A DNA stretch of 64,000 nt from Symsagittifera roscoffensis (GCF_963678635.1 NC_087062.1:58916129-58980128), one strand, 5' to 3'. Shown: positions 38,587-51,300, counted from the stretch's first letter. Made by a program: numbers and translations. Notes: generated by a model from the sequence alone, not told the origin.

Positions 38587-40340
38587 TTTTTGCATGATTC
38601 TTTTATTACGCTTGCGAAAGCAAGTGCTTGTAATTGGGAACTAGTTCCAAGTTTGAACTCCTCGGAATCAGGTATAAAACGGGAAACATGGGAAAAAAGC
38701 GAGCAAATAAAGTGATGATAGCTCGTTTTATTGGTCATTTAGGCTAAAAAAAACTTAATTTTCCTGAATGAAAACTAGTTTTGAAAACTTCGTTTGGCTC
38801 TGGCCTGACAAAAAAATTGTTAAAAACATGGCAAATTGTGTTAATGTTTTTTGAAGACAACGGTTGTCAATTATCCTTGTTTTTTTTTTGAGTTTTGGTT
38901 TAAAATGTTGATGAAAATATTCTTCATGGGCGATAAATTAAAACTGCTATCAATTAGAGTTGCAATTAAAAAGGAGAGACGGCGGAGTGTGGAAAGTTGA
39001 AGAGCCTCAAGGTGATACGCTTTTGTCTGTAACTGAAGTTGAAAATTTTCAAAACGTGAGTTTTTTTTTGTTTTACTGGAGCTTGATAGCACCTTTCAGC
39101 TTTCTGGTGGCCCTCTTGAAGATAATGGACGAAATGATTTTCTCATTATTTAAGTGGTGCTATTTTCTGTTTTTGGTCCTGTTTTTCGTATTAATGTTGC
39201 ATGGCAGTTTTGAAGATTAATTTTTTCCAGGAGAACATAATAATCTATCTATACTATAATTAAATGCGTTTGTCAGATATCTCCTCATGCTTAAGCTTTT
39301 TCAATTTTGCATGTTTAACGAAAGAATGTTTGCACGTGTAAGCTATATTGTCTATTGCAATGCTAGAATTTTTTCGATTTTCTAGTTTATGATTGCTAGG
39401 CCTATTGAAAAGCACAATTGCAAGGCTGTAGCAATGATGAGTAAAAAGAGGACTGCGGGAGTTTTCTTAATAGAGCGTTTTTTAAGTAAGTTTGAAGTTG
39501 GTTACCCTAATGTGTGTGGTGTGCTGTCAGGGTTCTCCGAGGGTTGTGAAATTCGCCTGCAAACATGAGTATCTAAACCTTGTTTCCGAGATATTTTAAT
39601 TTTGTAATTTTTTTTCAAAGTTTTCTGGAAACTAAGATTTCCTCAAATCTTAAAAGTCCTCAGCCTATAGTGGGTAGTGGTATTCTCAGGGCTTGCAAAC
39701 TTTCTTTGCCTCCAAATATGACTGCTCAAATTTTTTTTTTGGTATGAAGTTTTTTGAAAAAAATTGTTGGAAAATTCATGTATAAAATTTCTCGAAGTTT
39801 GAAAATTCTCACTGAAGTAAATTGGTGCGATCAGGGTTTCTCAGAGGTTGCAAACCTTGCCTCCAAATTCAACTGCTCAAGTTCTTTAAGCTTAAGAGAT
39901 TTGTCGTTTTTAAAATGCTTCAAAAAGATCCGACAAAAATAAGATTTGAAAAGTTTCACGAAGTTCTCAGTCCTACAGATGGGCGCTGTCAGGTGACTCT
40001 TAAAGGGTGGCATGTCTAACCTCAGAAAAACACTGATCAGCGCCTTTAATTTCCGAGTTGTGATGTTTTAATGATTTTTCAAAACTAAAAACTTGAGTTG
40101 TCGAGCTTTTTTTTGGTGCGATTGCAAGGTACTCCCAGCAGTTGCAGCGTGGTCACATACGATGTTCGCCTGAACCTTTTTAGGTATCTAGATTTGACGT
40201 TTGTTTAAGAAAAAAATATAAGAAGCCCAGATTTAATTTTTCTTTCCGTTTTTGATTTTTTTAACCTTATGGCTGTGTAATGTGAAGTTACTTACTAACC
40301 GAGGCTGGAGGCGGAGACTCCATTTTTAACTTCTCAGATC
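38587..40340. other. Intergenic repeats
   Basis: Contains a partial copy of the dispersed family (near 38700-38880), a block CTCATGCTTAAGCTTTTTCA...GCATGTTTAACGAAAG (39285-39350) that recurs at 48275 and 48545, and three to four units of the roughly 165-bp satellite (39515-40200). No gene recognised. Confidence 0.5.
39515..40200 (+). repeat. Roughly 165-bp satellite units, cluster 1
   Basis: Units carry GCTGTCAGGGTTCTCCGAGG, TTGCAAA, GCCTCCAAAT, ACTGCTCAA and TTTCCGAGATAT in that order, as in the large array at 48660-50330. Same orientation. Confidence 0.6.
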
Positions 40341-41340
40341 CTTGCAGTGTTGTCAGACTCAATCAGCCATCCATTTATCCAACAAGCAATCACTCCTTTT
40401 AGCTATTCTTTCAACTAGCAATCCATTCATGAAGCATAATCCCGTCGATCAAGCCTTCTATTCATTAAGCGATCAATCCAACCAGCCACGAGGCCAGTTA
40501 TTCTTTAATCGGGCCATCCATCGAGACATTCATCGATCAAACCATTAATGCATCAAGCCATCCATCCAATCAGCCATCCATACATCAAGCCACTTATTCT
40601 TCGAGCGATCCATTCATCTAGGCATCAATCTATTCAACCAGGCATCCATCCATCCAACCAGCCTTCCAGCCAATTTTTCATCAATCGGCAAATCACTCTT
40701 TCAGCAAGCCATCCGTCCAGCCTTCCATCAAGCATCCATCCATGTAGCCGTTCATGCATCCAATCAGACATCCTTGCAGTAGTCCATGGTCGATCTAGCT
40801 ATTAATTAACTAGCCATCTCCGTCAAATAAATCATCCGTCCAGCCATCCATCCAACAAGTCATCCATCCAACAAGTCATCCATCCAACAAGTCATCCATC
40901 CCACAAGCCATCCATCCCACAAGCTATCCATGCACCAGGGCACATCCAGTCAGTCATCTCTCAGTTCCGCCATCCATTCAGCAAGCAACCCATTCATCTC
41001 GCTTTCCATCTAGCCATCAATCCATCTAGCCATGTAGCCAGTCTTATCCAGCCATCAACCCATCTATCCTTGCAATCAACCAGCCATCCATTCCGTCTCT
41101 CATCAATTCAGCAATCCATATATCCAACCAGTCAGTTTTCGATCCAGGCATTACTCAAGCCATCCATATGTCCAACCATCCATCCAACTAGCCGTCTTGC
41201 CATCATCTGGACAGCCATACATGTGTCCATCTAGCTATCCATTGTGCATTCAAATCATCCTTTTTTTTATCCAGCCAATGGTTCAAATAACGATTGATAC
41301 ATCCAGCCATCCTCACAACCAGCTAAACATCCCAAAAGCT
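40340..41340. repeat. CATC-type minisatellite
   Basis: About 1 kb built of degenerate CATCCATCCAAC/CAGC motifs. A clear 16-bp period CATCCATCCAACAAGT repeats about five times at 40845-40925. Open frames here are artefacts of the repeat. Confidence 0.9.
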
Positions 41341-42103
41341 GACCGATTTTTCTGTTAGATATACGATGTCATCTTTCAGGAGTAGCTTTAACTTCTTGGC
41401 TAATAAAATTATGTCTACGAATGATTACCTTTACAAATAATAATTTGTATAAATTAAACTGCATGTGCTCAATTGTTTTTTTAATTATTAAATAGCTAAC
41501 AAAGAAAAAAATTTTGGAAGAATTTATTTCTGATTCCTTCAAGTGATCTGTCAATTGCGACTGATTCGGGTTTCTGTAAAATGTTTGTCTTCCTTTGGTC
41601 TCTAAATTTTTGGAGAGATGTGACTAGTTTGATTTATTTAATTAGTGAATTCCATTTAGAGTGCAGCCTCTTGCCGCTGTTTCTTTGACTTGTTGTGGTT
41701 CGATCGACTCTTGGTTATTACCTGTAGTGCTTTCTTGTTTCTCTGCAGCTTAAGTGTTGCGTAGATTAGAACCTTTTCCTGATTTTTGTCTTTTTTGGTA
41801 TGCAATCGAAAGATTTATGAAGACCCCTTTTCGTTATCAATAGTTCTGCTGGAATTATTTTGTTTTTTTACTTAGTTAATCACGTGCTCTATCCCATTTT
41901 CGAAATCTCGTAATTTAAATTGTCGATGTAATCAAATTTTCGACGTCAATTTTTTTTTCGAATCAATAACTTTAATTATCGATTTTACAAGCTTACTTAT
42001 TTTGTTCAATTGTGAAATTTGTTTATTTGTAAGAAAACTGATTCATGTGTTATATGGAATAATACTAAAGATATGAATAAAATTATCGGAACCTTTAAGG
42101 GTG

Positions 42104-42463
42104 CTAAGTTACTGACAAGAGATTGTAACGGATACCTTGAGCCATTTTGCATAAAATTTTTTCAACGTGTACTGAAAAGGTTTGGTCTTTTTCCAAGAAA
42201 TGTCCTAGATATCTGTATTTTGAAACTTCTTCTGAATACAAAGTCAATCGATTCATTTTCATTAAAGCGTCGACGTCATCGAGAAATTTTTGCATGTTTT
42301 TTTCAATCATTACGTCTGGAGATTTTTGGTTCACTATCAGACTGGTACCATCTGCAAATTGAAGCTTTCGATTTTGATTATTCAAAACTGAATTGAAATC
42401 ATTAACATAAAGGGTGAAAGCTATTGGTCCGAGAATTGTCCATTGTGGCACTCCTTGAATCAA
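42104..42463 (-). pseudogene. LINE reverse-transcriptase fragment
   Basis: The minus-strand translation gives GVPQWTILGPIAFTLYVNDF and LQFADGTSLIV, the palm motifs of non-LTR retrotransposon RT. The catalytic F/YADD appears as FADG, and the usual GVPQG is GVPQW. The fragment continues through KYRYLGHFLEKDQTFSVHVE. No other LINE domain is near. It is a dead 5'-truncated or internal piece of a Jockey/CR1/RTE-like element, whose clade cannot be set. Confidence 0.8.
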
Positions 42464-43164
42464 AATTTCTCATTCAGTAATTGTATTAGCAATTTTACTG
42501 TCTTTGGCAATTTTTCGAAATTTTCTGATTGGGCTATAGGCGTTTTTTTTCTACGGGCTTCAGATTTTATGTTTGTTCATTTTTCTGTTACAACTCATGG
42601 AGGATGAGTTGAATGCTTTTTGAAAACCCCATAGAAAAAACAACTTTAGATGTATCTCCATTGCGGTCATCAAAATCTAGTTTTTCTATTAACGGCGTCA
42701 AGGGAAGGTTTTTTTCTAATGAAAACCGACATGCATACTATTTAAATGCTTAGTTTTTTGTCTATCTTCACTTAATTAGTTCAAAGTGAATGGTCATCAA
42801 TGCTAAAGATTGCTTATCTTCTGTTTTTCGTGTTTTTATAAAGATTTTAATGTTACTTTAGTTTTGAAATTTATTATCTTGATCAATCTATATAGTATAT
42901 TTAATTACGTGTGGCACGTATACAGCCGTGTCCAAGCGCTTTTTGTAATGGTTAAGCGCATAACGTATCTATGCATAGTCAAGCTATATCGTATACAGCA
43001 AGGCTTGAGAAAATGCAATGCTTTAGGCTCTAGCTTAGATGCCAGCATGGGAGGGAAGCAGGGGGCAGCGCAGTGTTGAGTAGAGTAAAGGTTTGATTTC
43101 ATCCTTTTATACGAAGTAGTATGGGCGTTTTTCATTGCAGCGTTTACTTCAATGATTTTAAAAT

Positions 43165-43870
43165 TAGTAACCCGGGGGTTAAAGTGGTGGGGTGCTATCA
43201 GAGTTCTCCCATAGGTTGCAAAATGGCTTCAAATTCTGAATACCCAAATCCATTCAGTTTTCGAGGTTTTACAGTTCTTGTGGTTTTTTCAAAAAACCCA
43301 GATGTTAAAAATCCCACAAACCTTGAATTTTTCTACCATGTAAGGGGTTTTGTCAAGGAACTCGATAATTTTTTCAAAACTTACCTTCAAAAGACTTTGA
43401 AAAATTTGAGTTTTATAATCCTGTTTTAGAATGGTGTCAGGAAATTCAAGTTTTGCCTCCGAGTTTGCGCGCCTAAATCTTCTCAGTTTCCGAGATTTGA
43501 CGTTTTTGAGATTTTGAAGGAAATTTATCTCAAAGTTAGAAATTGTCGACCCTTTAGTGGGCGATGCCAGGGTACTCCCAGCAGTTGCAGACATAGCCTC
43601 GATAAGTATCATTGTTCAAAATCCTTTAGTTTAGGAAATATGACGTCTTTTTGTAATTCTTGACACTATGATGGGGTGGTGGTAAGTTACTCGCAGAGTT
43701 TGCATGTGGCCTCTAAATTTGGTTGCTCAGATGCCTTCAGTTTTCGAAATTGGAGTTGTTTTCAAAAGTTTACAAACGTGAAGTTATATGTTCGAAATTT
43801 CAACCCTATGTTGTAGTGCTGTAGTGGCTTTCAATGAACTAAAAAATTTTTCCTAATTTTTTCAATTTAA
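43165..43870 (+). repeat. Roughly 165-bp satellite units, cluster 2
   Basis: Four or so diverged units: GGTGCTATCAGAGTTCTCCC (43190), GGTGTCAGGAAATTC (43432), GATGCCAGGGTACTCCCAGC (43563) and GGTGGTAAGTTACTCGCAGA (43677). Each is followed by GTTGCAAA/GCCTC and CGAGAT blocks. Confidence 0.5.
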
Positions 43871-44482
43871 TATTCTGAATTACACGATTGGTGGCCGTAC
43901 TGATCCAGTCGTTTCAAGTAATCATGTATTAGAATCAAGCTTGGCGGAGCTTGAGAAAGGTAAGGTGTCTACCCTCTTTTTTCAGATGGTGTGACTTGGA
44001 ACCTCAAACTCTGCAAGTGGCTTACTTTTGAATTGTTCAGCATATGTAGAGACTATAAATCTTACGGAATCCAGTCTAAAAAATGCCACCGAGGATAACC
44101 TGTTTTGAACACAGTCATCTTTTTTTCTAAACTCGAAACGACAGAGCCGATGAATGCTAATCCAAGTATACAAAATTTGCTTTGAAAATTTAAGCCATGT
44201 TAGTATTAAAATTCAGAAAAATCGAGTAGAAGAGGCTGAAACTTCCCAAACATTTATATTAATTTTTTAACCTTAATTGTCTAGCATTTTTATTGTGCTG
44301 TATTTTGTAGTACATCTGCAAGATCTGTTTGTGGTAGCAGCTTTACTGCGTTAGGTACGCTAGTCTCTCATTCAAACTTCGTATGTGAATTTTGGTTTGG
44401 TTTTGTTCAAGATCTAAACACTGAACTACACTGAAAAGCTTAGACTCCTTTTTAGCTCTTGAAACACTAAGCTACCATTTTT

Positions 44483-44598
44483 TTGCAGAACAGAAACCTA
44501 CTATCTAGACAAATTCATTCATTTTGAATAATTAAATTTTGCAGAAGAACGGAAACATACTATCTAGACAAATTTATTCATTTTGAGTAATTAAATTT
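44483..44598. repeat. 57-bp tandem duplication at tetraspanin 3' end
   Basis: Two units sharing TACTATCTAGACAAATT, ATTCATTTTGA and TAATTAAATTT. The second unit reaches over the tetraspanin stop codon. It also contains the poly(A) signal, so the duplication doubled part of the 3' UTR. Confidence 0.65.
44573..44578 (-). terminator. Poly(A) signal of tetraspanin gene
   Basis: AATAAA on the minus strand 13 bp after the stop codon, which is very close. A longer 3' UTR using another site is possible. Confidence 0.4.
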
Positions 44599-45032
44599 CC
44601 TTTACGGTTTGTTTGTTATAACTTCGATAGATAAAAAAGAATAACAGTGTGTTCATGGATAATAGAATAGATAGTAGAAATAAAAACGCGGCCGGTAAAA
44701 AGCAAATGGCTCTTAGTATTGAGAGAAGTTCCCCCAAACATCCTTTGGTGTTGAGGTTCTCAGAAGGTAGGGGGTGTTCGGAATAACATTCTCGGATCTC
44801 ATCGTCAGTCGGGTCTAAATTTCCATCATCAAAGTAATCTTCAGAAGTGTCATCGGATAGTTTGCAACAAGTAGCTGGCCACAATTGGTTGTTGGAATTG
44901 CCATTGATGTCTGTGTTTGATGAAATGAAAAGGGCAACGGTGCTATTTTGAGACCAGGTGCTAGATGCCCAATCATTGTAGCTGTCAACTCCACAACAGC
45001 CTACTCCTAATTGAAGAGTGTTTACAGCCACG
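44591..45032 (-). CDS. Tetraspanin exon 2 (large loop and TM4)
   Basis: Begins after the acceptor with VAVNTLQLGVGCCGVDSYND and runs to TAA. It encodes the six-cysteine large extracellular loop and the fourth membrane helix. Confidence 0.92.
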
Positions 45033-46054
45033 CTGAAAAAATCAGAATGATATTTTTCAACCCAGTTGCAGCCATGTGGTTATCATGTTATCAAAGGATG
45101 TTATCATAAGTGGTTTCCATTAAACTTAAGGTTTTAAAACAATGAGCAAGATTACAATGTCAAAGTTATCTGTTGATCAGCTTAGTGTGTTATTACGAAC
45201 CTTCTTTTTTTTCTAACATAACTCGCAAATAAAAGTGTTCACTTATTTGGAAATTTCGATGTAGCATTGGAGAATGCACAGCGTCTGTTCTCTGCTTAAA
45301 TTGTCGCTAAGGTTTATACCTATTAAGCTACTGTGGCTGAGTGGTAAGTGTGTGAGTCTCTCAATCTCAAGGTCACGGATTGGATTCTTAGACGTTTTTT
45401 GGAAAAATTCGACCAACTTATAAAAAAAATCTCCATCTTTTTCCACGATTATTTTATATTAGGGGTAATATACGAGTACCTGATTTGCTGGCGTGAATTT
45501 TCCCCTGCATAATTGCGCAGCACGATGTGCTTCATGTCGATTTCTACAAATATATCCATCTGAGAACCGAATGCAATGCAAGAAATCACGAGGAGCAGCG
45601 AAATACAACTGAGACCGCCGGACAAACATCCGAATAGGAAAAGATATAACTGGCTCTCAACTTTCGCAGCCATGAAAAAACTCATACAAGCAAAAGCTAT
45701 CATGAAACACGAGGAAATTATGCCGAGAATGATAATAAATATGAAGAAATTGCTTGTTTGAATTTGTAAAATGTCCAAATGACGAGCTTGAGGTAGCAGC
45801 TGCCACGCTGAAGTTGCGAAAAAGGCAAGTGCAGTTAGGATGATGAAACAAACGATAGCTATCACACTTTTGCGCAGACAAACAACTGAGGATTGGGGAT
45901 GGTCTGAAGTGGCAATGAGTCCACGAGAGAACAGAGATCGGGCTTGAGGAAGAGAATTTCGACTGTTTGTTGAAACGTCATGAGGCATTGCTTTGCTCCA
46001 CTGAGGAGATTTGAATTCTCTTGAAGAAAATACATTCTGGGAGGAGCTGTTCAT
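44591..46054 (-). CDS. Tetraspanin, 338 aa, two exons
   Basis: Four-helix membrane organiser of the tetraspanin family. Exon 1 (46054-45480) starts at ATG and ends CAAATCAG|GTACTC. Exon 2 (45032-44591) follows TTTTTTCAG. The phase fits and 1017 nt give 338 residues. A long cytoplasmic N-tail (about 57 residues) precedes TM1 (VIAIVCFIILTALAFFATSA), a short first loop, TM2 (FFIFIIILGIISSCFMIAFA), TM3 (LYLFLFGCLSGGLSCISLLL), then the large loop with the hallmark GCCGVDSYNDW, PATCC, a Cys in REC and GC, six cysteines in all, and TM4 (PAAFLFLLSILLSMNTLLFF). The intron lies a few residues before the CCG motif. The subfamily is not assigned. The N-tail is longer than usual for the family. Confidence 0.93.
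45195..45415 (+). repeat. tRNA-derived SINE-like repeat, copy 2 (in tetraspanin intron)
   Basis: Shares CGAACCTTCTTT, ACTCGCAAATAAAAGTG, GTCTGTTCTCTGCTT and a tRNA-like GTGGCTGAGTGGTAAGTG...GGATTGGATTC with the copy at 5605-5835. It sits in the tetraspanin intron, antisense to that gene. Confidence 0.5.
45480..46054 (-). CDS. Tetraspanin exon 1 (N-tail, TM1 to TM3)
   Basis: 575 nt from ATG to a GT donor, phase 2 out. It carries the Ser-rich N-tail and three membrane helices, ending ENSRQQI plus two bases of the next codon. Confidence 0.92.
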
Positions 46055-48659
46055 TTCAGTAAAATACGCTTACAACAAAACTATTTGAATGAACGTATGT
46101 TAATATAAGCAACGAAAAATGTATACAGTTTGAGTTTTTAATGGAACGCTTCGTAAAATATGCACGTGCTGAGCAGAACAAACAAACACTTTTTGTTTAA
46201 TTTAAATTGTTCGTGAAATTAAGATTCATTTTGGCTATTTGATCTGAGTCACGCAATTCTCAGAATTAATCAGACCAATTGCCAGGGGTGTTTTTGCCAA
46301 CAATTGAGGTGCTGTATTTAATAAAACGTTTAATCGACCTTTTTATAGTCAAACTGGTGTTTGTCTGCGCTCTTATTATACTCAAATGTGCTCCTACTTC
46401 CCAAAAGTTTTCTGTGCGGCCGAACCTTTGATTGAAATTGGCCTTTGAGCTATTCTCGGAACATTTACAATAAAACCCACTTAATTTTTTTTGCCTTCAA
46501 TGATTTTCTGATCTATATAGATAGCTTGCGCACCAAACATTGAGAAGAAGCTAATTTCATAGCTTACATAGATATTCGGCTTACTTTTTGATGCGGAACA
46601 GCAAACAATAAATTCTACTTGTTTTTTGGCTCAACTGGTATCTGCTTAAAAGTTTTTTGCGGTTTCCGCTCAATAAATTTTGCTCCGTTGCTAATTGAAA
46701 ATTCAATTGTCCTGCATGCCGTGTTTCACTGAAGTTTTTAATTTTTTGAGACGTAATAAATTTTTCATTTTCTCAAAAACTTCTGTCATCTTCAAAAAAG
46801 GGGTATCAATGGAAAGACGGTCTAATCACCTGGGTGCTTGCATAGTCTCCTGGTCTCTTTTTACTTTATCCCTCTAATTGTAGCCTTCGACAAAGTACCC
46901 TCACAAATCTGAGGTTGTGCGTTCACTGGAGACAACGAATAGTGGGAAGCATCCCTGCATTAGTCTTCACTCACATTTTTTACGCTAGAATTTATCGCTT
47001 TTTCCTGAAAACTCTAAAAAAATTCCTTTGCATATTCAACTAATTGCATTTTTTGACAGAAAAAGCTATCGCCTTCGGAAAAAACATAGTTTTGAATTTT
47101 TTGACCGTTTTTTGAAGTTTCTTGGTTTTTCTCGAGAATTATTCTCCCAAATCTGAGTTTTGGGTTCAATTGAAATTACAGGTTGCGTTAATCGCTTCTG
47201 AATAAACGCTTGTTTTATTTGTTGGTCACTTTTTTCGTTGATTATCCTGCCAAATCTGTTATCAAGAGTTAAATTGAAAAAACTTGTTGTTCAAAGTCTA
47301 CATTTATAAAATGCTACGCCCCATTTTCTTTAAAAAAACAATTGCTTTCAAAAAAGTAACATGTTCAAAGAACTAAATTTATTTTTTAGGAACTTTTTGA
47401 ACTTACTCGCAAAATACTCTGCCTAATTTCTGTTCAAATGGTCAATCGAAAAATTCTGTTTTCGAGATCTTTTCTGCTGAAGTGGTCCCGAAATACTTTT
47501 CGCTGAAAATTTTTATGGATTTCGAAATGTGAAGTTTTTGATTTTCAAATCTGAGATGAAAGGTTAGATCGAAAGAGCCGTTTGCAAAAGTTTTCCTTCA
47601 GAAGTGGTTTTTTAATTTCTTTGTTGGAGTAGTGTTACGTCCTTGGGAAATTTTTAATATCTGCAAAAATGTTTTCACTCTCATTTTAGTAGAGAAACAA
47701 CTTGGGTTTTGGGCAAAGTCTTTTTTTTTTTCAAGTCACCCTTTTCATACTGCGGCAGAATGTCAAACTCTAAGAGTATCTAACACGTATCTCTAGCTTT
47801 AACTGGACCCTTAGCTATATTTTACCGAGACATACGAAAGTTTTGGTTCCTTGCCTCGCATCCGCTTCGCCTGTGTAAATTTTGCGTCATTGACCAAATT
47901 TTGTCATAATGCAGCACTTTTTTTGTTATATGCCTAATACACGCGAAGGTTCATAGCGCTCAGAGTTCAGAATACAATCGTCGGAGATTTCCGATGTGAA
48001 AATTTTGAAATGTGATGTAAAATTTTCTCAGCAAATTTTATTGCACCTTTTATGTATATACACAATTCAGTTCGCAAAAGTAATTCCATTTATGTGTGTT
48101 TTTCTTAAATTGAGAAAACATTTAATTTTGAGTTTTTGACAGGCGTTTTTACTATTTAAAAAAATATAACCATTATTTTACCTAATTTGCGGATTCCGCG
48201 TTCCTGCAGTGAGAGGTTTCGCATGTTGCTCGTCCCCAATTCAACAAGCTGTCGATTTTACATAATAATTTTGCATGTTTAACAAAAAAGTTTTTTTTCA
48301 TGTTTAAGCTATATCAGTTATTGCAATGCTTAAGAAAATTTTCCAATTAGTTTTTTGCAAGGTCAATAATTTTCCGTAAATTTTTTGCGAGGCCAAATTA
48401 AGTCTCTCTCTGACTGTCTGTCTGTCTGTAAACCTGCTTTTTTAAAGTAATTTGATTGTCTGTCTACCCGTCTCCTTATTTTTCAACTTTCATCTATCTA
48501 CTATCTGTTATATATTTAAATGCGGGTTTCACTATCTCGCCATACTTAGGCTTTTTCAGCGTATTTTTTTGCATGTTTAACAAAAGAATTTTTTCACGTT
48601 TAAGCTATATATCGTATATTGTTTTGGTTAGGTTTTTTCGATTTTCCAGTTTAAATTCA
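46055..48659. other. Intergenic AT-rich DNA
   Basis: Presumed upstream region of the tetraspanin gene. No promoter motif is clear. It includes TTGCATGTTTAACAAAA...GTTTAAGCTATAT blocks at 48275 and 48570, and a short TGTC microsatellite at 48410-48430. No gene was seen. Confidence 0.5.
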
Positions 48660-50330
48660 GTGTTTATATCATCAAGTTTGAAATTAGCAACCTAATAGTG
48701 GGCTGTTGTCAGAGTTTTCCCAGGCTTTCCGATTCTGGCCTCCATATATGAATAACCAAATCCTTTTAGTTTACGAGATAGACAATTTTCGATATTTCTC
48801 AAAAATTTCAAGAAAATTTAATTAATTTTTTTTGAAGTTTTAAATTTTTTATCCTGTAATTAGATGCTGTCAGGGTACTCTCAGGGGTTGCGAATTTCGC
48901 CTCCAAATTTCACTTCTCAAATCCTTGTATTTTTCGAGATATGACCTTTTTTTTAGGATTTCTTTTCAAAATTTTGCAGAAAACTTAGATATAAAAAATT
49001 TCACAAAACTTGAAATAACGCTCTCTGTAGTGAGGCTCTGTCAGGGTTTTCTCAGAATTTGTAAATTTAGCCTCCAAATATGACTGCTCCAAACCTTGCA
49101 GTTTTCTAGATATGAACTTTTTGGTGATTTTTTCAAAAAATTTTCATAAAAATTAACTTAATTTTTTTTTCAAAAAAAAGTTTGAAGTTCCTAACCCTGT
49201 AGTTGGGGGCAGTCAGAGTAATCTGAGGGGTTGCAAATTTGGCCTTTAATTCAGAATGCCCAAATCTTTTTAGTTTGAGAGATAAAACGATTTTTGTGAT
49301 TTTTTTTGGAAATTTTCAGAAAACTCAAATTACAAAATAATTATTTAAAGTGAAACTCCCAACCATGTAGTTGTGTGCTGTCAGAGTACTCTCAGGAGTT
49401 GCAAATCTTGCCTCTAAATCTGATTTATCAAATCTTTGTAGTTTTCGAGATATGACGTTTTTTATAATTTTTTCAAAAATTTTTCAAAAACTTAGATTTT
49501 AAAACTTTCAAAGCGTTGAAGATTTCATTCCTGTTGTTGGATATTGTGAGGGTACTCTCAGGGGCTGCGAAGCTTGCCTCTGATTGTGGCTGCTCCAATC
49601 CTTGTAGTTTTCGAGATATGACGTTTTTCATGTTTTTTTTCACATTTTATCAGAAAACTTAGATATGAAAAATTTCACAAAACTTGAAATAACCATCTCT
49701 GTAGTGAGGCTCTGTCAGGTTACTCTCAAGATTTCCAAATTTTGCCTCCAAATATGACTGCTCAATTTTGCAGTTTTCTAGATATGAAGTTTTTGGTGAT
49801 TTTTTCAAAAAAGTTTCATGAAAATTAACTTTTCAAAAAAATTTTTGAAAATTCTAACCCTGTAGTTTGGGGCAGTCAGAGTAATCTCAGGGGTTGCAAA
49901 CTCGGCCTCTAATTAAGAATGCTCAAATAAATTTTTTAACAAAAGAGATAAGACGGCTTTTGTGATTTTTTTGGAAATTTTCAGAAAACTCAAATTACAA
50001 AATAATTCACCAAAGTGAAATTCCCAACCCTGTAGTTGTGTGCTGTCAGAGTGCTTTCAAAGAGTGCGAATATCGCCATCAAATAAGACTGCTAAAATCT
50101 TGGTAGTTTTCAAGATATGGTGTTTTTTCTGGCTCTCAAAAAAATACCCTTTTAGAAAGCTTAAGGTGAAGTGTCTCTTAAGGTGAAGTGTCTCAGAATA
50201 GTATCAGAGTACTCTCAAAAAATGCAAATCTTGGGTCCAAATTCGACTCTCAATTGCTTTAAGTTTCCCAGATGTGACATTTCTTAGTTCATTTTAAATT
50301 TTTCGAAGAACTTTTAAACTTTACAAAATT
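48660..50330 (+). repeat. Roughly 165-bp tandem satellite, about 10 units
   Basis: An anchor GTCAGRGTACTCTCAGG-like block recurs at 48708, 48869, 49040, 49212, 49380, 49545, 49713, 49875, 50045 and 50202 (spacing 157-172 bp). Each unit continues with GGTTGCAAAT, GCCTCCAAAT, GACTGCTCAA, TTTTCGAGATATGACGTTTT, TTTCAAAAAATTTTC and an AAACTTAGAT-type block. Units are diverged from one another. Confidence 0.85.
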
Positions 50331-50382
50331 TTATGGTTCTTCAAATTTTGTATAAGAAACTTGAATGAAAAACTTTGTATAA

Positions 50383-51300
50383 GGACATGAGACTGCTCAT
50401 AGAATGTCTTTTAACGTTTATGAATTAGTTTTTGTATACAAAACTCAAAAAATGTTTAAGGGTAAAAAATTATTGAAATTTTTTTTCTTTTTATTCTTAG
50501 AAAAAAAACTCTCTAAAAGTAATGCAAAATTTAAAAAGTTATATTTTGCATCTAGTTACATATTAATAAGACTAAATATCTGGCCTAAATTATATGTAAA
50601 TAGATTTATAGCCGAATTACTTTACGGCTTACGCGTTAATGCCACGAGATTTATTGCACGTCCTTCATCCCAAATTCGCCAAATTGTCAATTTTAAAACA
50701 GACTAGCGTGTAACGCAACTCCGGTACTCGTATAAAAATTTGAATGAAAAACTTTGCGAAATTTGTAATTACTAACCTTGTAATTGGGTGCTGTCAGAGT
50801 ACACTCAAAGATTGCATATCTAATTTCCGGTATTCATAATAAACCGCATATATTGGAAATAGGATCAGCCTTCTTTGAGTGTACTCTGACAGCACCCAAT
50901 TACAAAGTTAGTAATTACAAATTTCGCAAAATTTTTCATTCAAATTTTTTATACGAGTACCGGAGGTGCGTTACACGCTTGTCTGTTTTAAAATAGACAA
51001 TTTGGCGAAATTGGGATGAATGACGTGCAATAAATCTCGTGGCATTAACGCGTAAGCCGTAAAATAATTCGGCTATAAATCTATTCAAATATAATTTAGG
51101 CCAGATATTTAATCTTATTAATATGTAACTAGATGCAAAATCTAACTTTTTAAATTTTGCATTACTTAAAGAGAGATTTTTTTCAACAAAATAAAAAGAA
51201 AAGTTTTCAATAATTTTTAACCTTCAAACATTTTTTGAGTTTTCTATACAAAAACTAATTCATAAACGTTAGAAGACATTCTATGAGCAGTCTCATGTCC
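50383..51300. repeat. Palindromic element: 429-bp inverted arms, 60-bp spacer
   Basis: The left arm 50383-50811 and right arm 50872-51300 are near-perfect reverse complements (outer end GGACATGAGACTGCTCATAG, inner end GTCAGAGTACACTCAAAGA). The inner ends include a piece of the neighbouring satellite unit. An extra partial copy of the arm lies at about 51345-51430, bounded by two direct copies of TTTGAATTTTTCAGATGTGT (near 51306 and 51438). Confidence 0.88.

Noticed and set aside
40342-40805. ORFs rich in Ser, His, Pro and Gln
   Set aside because: They translate the CATC minisatellite and have no other support.
48660-50330. CRISPR array
   Set aside because: Units are diverged along their whole length with no unique spacers, and the genome is animal.
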